Assembly: GCF_001645125.1 (NCBI RefSeq)
Contig: NZ_LXKA01000176.1
Span: forward strand, 1-64,000
DNA length: 64,000 nucleotides
Direction of reading: 5' to 3'
Source: Paraburkholderia ginsengiterrae
GTDB taxonomy: Bacteria; Pseudomonadota; Gammaproteobacteria; Burkholderiales; Burkholderiaceae
Shown: positions 62,931 through 64,000 of the stretch, piece by piece
Layout of the letters: each line of letters begins with the position of its first letter
Position numbering within the stretch: the stretch's first letter is position 1
Notes under the pieces: generated by a model
The model's input: only the letters and a program-made list of their open reading frames with translations
Databases searched by the model: none
What the model was told of the DNA's origin: nothing
Translations under genes and position numbers: made by a program

Positions 62931-63388
62931 AGAATCTGGACCCGCTGCTGAATGCCGACATACTGCATGCACTACGCTCGATGGGCCATGGCGACGAACT
63001 CGTCATTTGCGACGCCAATTTCCCTGCCAGTGCAGTCGCGCGCGAGAGCGTGCTGGGCAAGTTGCTCCGCCTCGACGGCGTGAGCTCGCCGCGTGCGATT
63101 CGCGCCGTGCTGTCGGTGATGCCGCTGGATACGTTCATCGAGCGCCCTGCTTCGCGCATGGAAGTGGTTGGCGAGCCGAACACGATTCCCGCCGTGCAAC
63201 GCGAAGCGCAGATCGAGATCAACGCCGCCGAAGGGCGCGATGTGCCGTTTGCGTCGATTGAACGGTTTGCGTTTTACGAGCGGGCGCGCAAAGCGTACTG
63301 CGTGATAGCGACCGGCGAAGAACGTGGCTACGGCTGCTTCGTGTTCACGAAAGGCGTTCTGCTCGCGCCGGACGCGCCCCGGTCGTAG
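62924..63388 (+). CDS. RbsD/FucU-family sugar mutarotase-like protein
   Basis: 154 residues from a GTG (62924) with AAGGA eight bases ahead; an ATG-led longer frame is less likely. Family marks: LNADILHALRSMGHGDELVICDANFPA (including the His/Asp pair of the active site) and the C-terminal GEERGYGCFVFTKGVL. It likely catalyses anomeric conversion of a sugar such as fucose or ribose, but no sugar transport gene is in the window. Confidence 0.88.
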   Translation: MLKNLDPLLNADILHALRSMGHGDELVICDANFPASAVARESVLGKLLRLDGVSSPRAIRAVLSVMPLDTFIERPASRMEVVGEPNTIPAVQREAQIEINAAEGRDVPFASIERFAFYERARKAYCVIATGEERGYGCFVFTKGVLLAPDAPRS

Positions 63389-63582
63389 CCTTTCCAGGCA
63401 CTGCGCCGTCCGCCCCATGTGGCGGCGGGCGAGTCGCGCACCGGCACGCGGGGGGCGGTAAGGTGCGCTACATTGCAGTCCGAACTTGGAAAAGACGGGC
63501 AATGCACTTATTCTCAGGTGCAAAGCGGGGAACTGCGGCTCCTTAGCCGGGTCTGCTGCTTATTCATTTACAGGAGCCCCTC
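63389..63582. other. Intergenic region between RbsD/FucU-like gene and doxX-like gene
   Basis: 194 bp, GC-rich on the left, with GGAG at 63572-63575 serving the next gene. No terminator is convincing. Confidence 0.45.
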
Positions 63583-64000
63583 ATGACGCGTCCCGTCGAT
63601 TCCGGCGTTATCCTCATTGCACGTATTGCGCTCGCGGTGCTGTTTTTGTGGGGCGGTGTGATGAAACTGCTGGGCTATGCGGGCTTCGTCGGCTACCTCC
63701 ATTCGAAGGGCGTGCCGTTCCTGCAGGTCGCCGCGCCCGTTGCAACCGCTGTCGAAGCGCTCGGCGGTCTGCTGCTGATCGTCGGCTTCAAGGTGCGTCC
63801 GCTTGCGCTCATCATGGCCGTCTACACGGTGGCGACCGCGGTGCTGGGGCACGACTTCTGGAATGTTACCGACGCCGCCTTGCAACGCGAGATGGTGATT
63901 CATTTCTGGAAGAACATCGGCATCGCCGGCGGTTTTCTGCTGCTGTTCGTGACCGGTGCGGGCCGTATCAGTATCGACGGGATGCGCGCGCCGCGCGGCG
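63583..64000 (+). CDS. DoxX-family membrane protein, 3' end missing
   Basis: The frame opens at ATG 63583 with GGAG nine bases ahead and is still open at the right edge (139 codons seen). Four hydrophobic segments are visible: GVILIARIALAVLFLWGGVMK, VAAPVATAVEALGGLLLIVGF, LALIMAVYTVATAVLGHDFW and IGIAGGFLLLFVTGA. This matches the DoxX/SURF4-type four-TM fold. Members are often linked to redox-stress or thiosulfate metabolism; the role here is unknown. Confidence 0.87.
   Translation, partial: MTRPVDSGVILIARIALAVLFLWGGVMKLLGYAGFVGYLHSKGVPFLQVAAPVATAVEALGGLLLIVGFKVRPLALIMAVYTVATAVLGHDFWNVTDAALQREMVIHFWKNIGIAGGFLLLFVTGAGRISIDGMRAPRG

Overview
The window is high-GC proteobacterial DNA and looks like a Paraburkholderia / Burkholderia sensu lato chromosome. 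Three things point there: a LysR-llpE-RND efflux locus in the ceo/bpe arrangement, two small DUF4148 periplasmic proteins, and an flhDC master-operon pair beside many betaproteobacterial catabolic operons. I see no rRNA, tRNA, CRISPR array, insertion sequence, phage gene or plasmid origin. Coding is dense on both strands and the content is metabolic and transport-oriented.

Layout. 1-1.8 kb: 3' part of a secreted glycoside-hydrolase-like gene, cut by the window edge. 1.9-3.0 kb: a MerR regulator with two TipAS-like sensor domains and its own 19-bp-spacer promoter. 3.2-5.8 kb: an unusual response regulator plus a polytopic histidine kinase, preceded by three 13-bp iterons. 5.8-11.8 kb: a complete carnitine catabolism operon in the order caiX-cdhC-cdhA-cdhB-hocS, with the divergent regulator cdhR. 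11.9-13.3 kb: DUF4148 protein and a SAM methyltransferase. 13.3-23.8 kb: a tightly packed minus-strand operon (LysR, FAD monooxygenase-like protein, two peptide-type permeases, two ATPases, solute-binding protein, BAAT-like acyltransferase/thioesterase, two AhpD-fold proteins). 24.1-28.5 kb: gabT-gabD with divergent gabR. 28.5-32.4 kb: an EamA exporter and phnCDE.

32.7-40.7 kb: M14-type metallopeptidase, alpha/beta hydrolase, the giant 1612-residue NAD-glutamate dehydrogenase and a CDF transporter. 40.8-42.4 kb: purine nucleoside permease, a 12-bp tandem repeat, a 24-codon small ORF with a strong ribosome site, and a second DUF4148 gene. 42.7-50.9 kb: ceoR / llpE-ceoA-ceoB-opcM-type multidrug efflux; the LlpE homologue has Asp where the esterase nucleophile Ser should be. 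51.1-56.4 kb: MetQ-LLM monooxygenase-MetN-MetI-acyl-CoA-dehydrogenase-like operon, probably for uptake and oxidative desulfurisation of an organosulfur compound. 56.5-60.9 kb: mntH, flhC, flhD with a long regulatory upstream region, a GNAT acetyltransferase and an XRE regulator behind a perfect 21-bp palindrome. 61.0-61.7 kb: HI1419/HI1420-type toxin-antitoxin pair. 61.9-64 kb: SnoaL-like protein, doubtful membrane ORF, RbsD/FucU-like protein and the start of a DoxX gene running off the edge.

The common theme is scavenging: carnitine, a peptide-like or acylated compound, GABA, phosphonate, glutamate, nucleosides and organosulfur. Most loci pair a binding protein and transporter with their first enzymes and a local regulator. 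The least explained systems are the 13.3-23.8 kb operon, the 51.1-56.4 kb operon and the sensor pair at 3.2-5.8 kb. Gene starts were re-chosen where an internal start with a ribosome site or signal peptide was clearly better than the longest frame.
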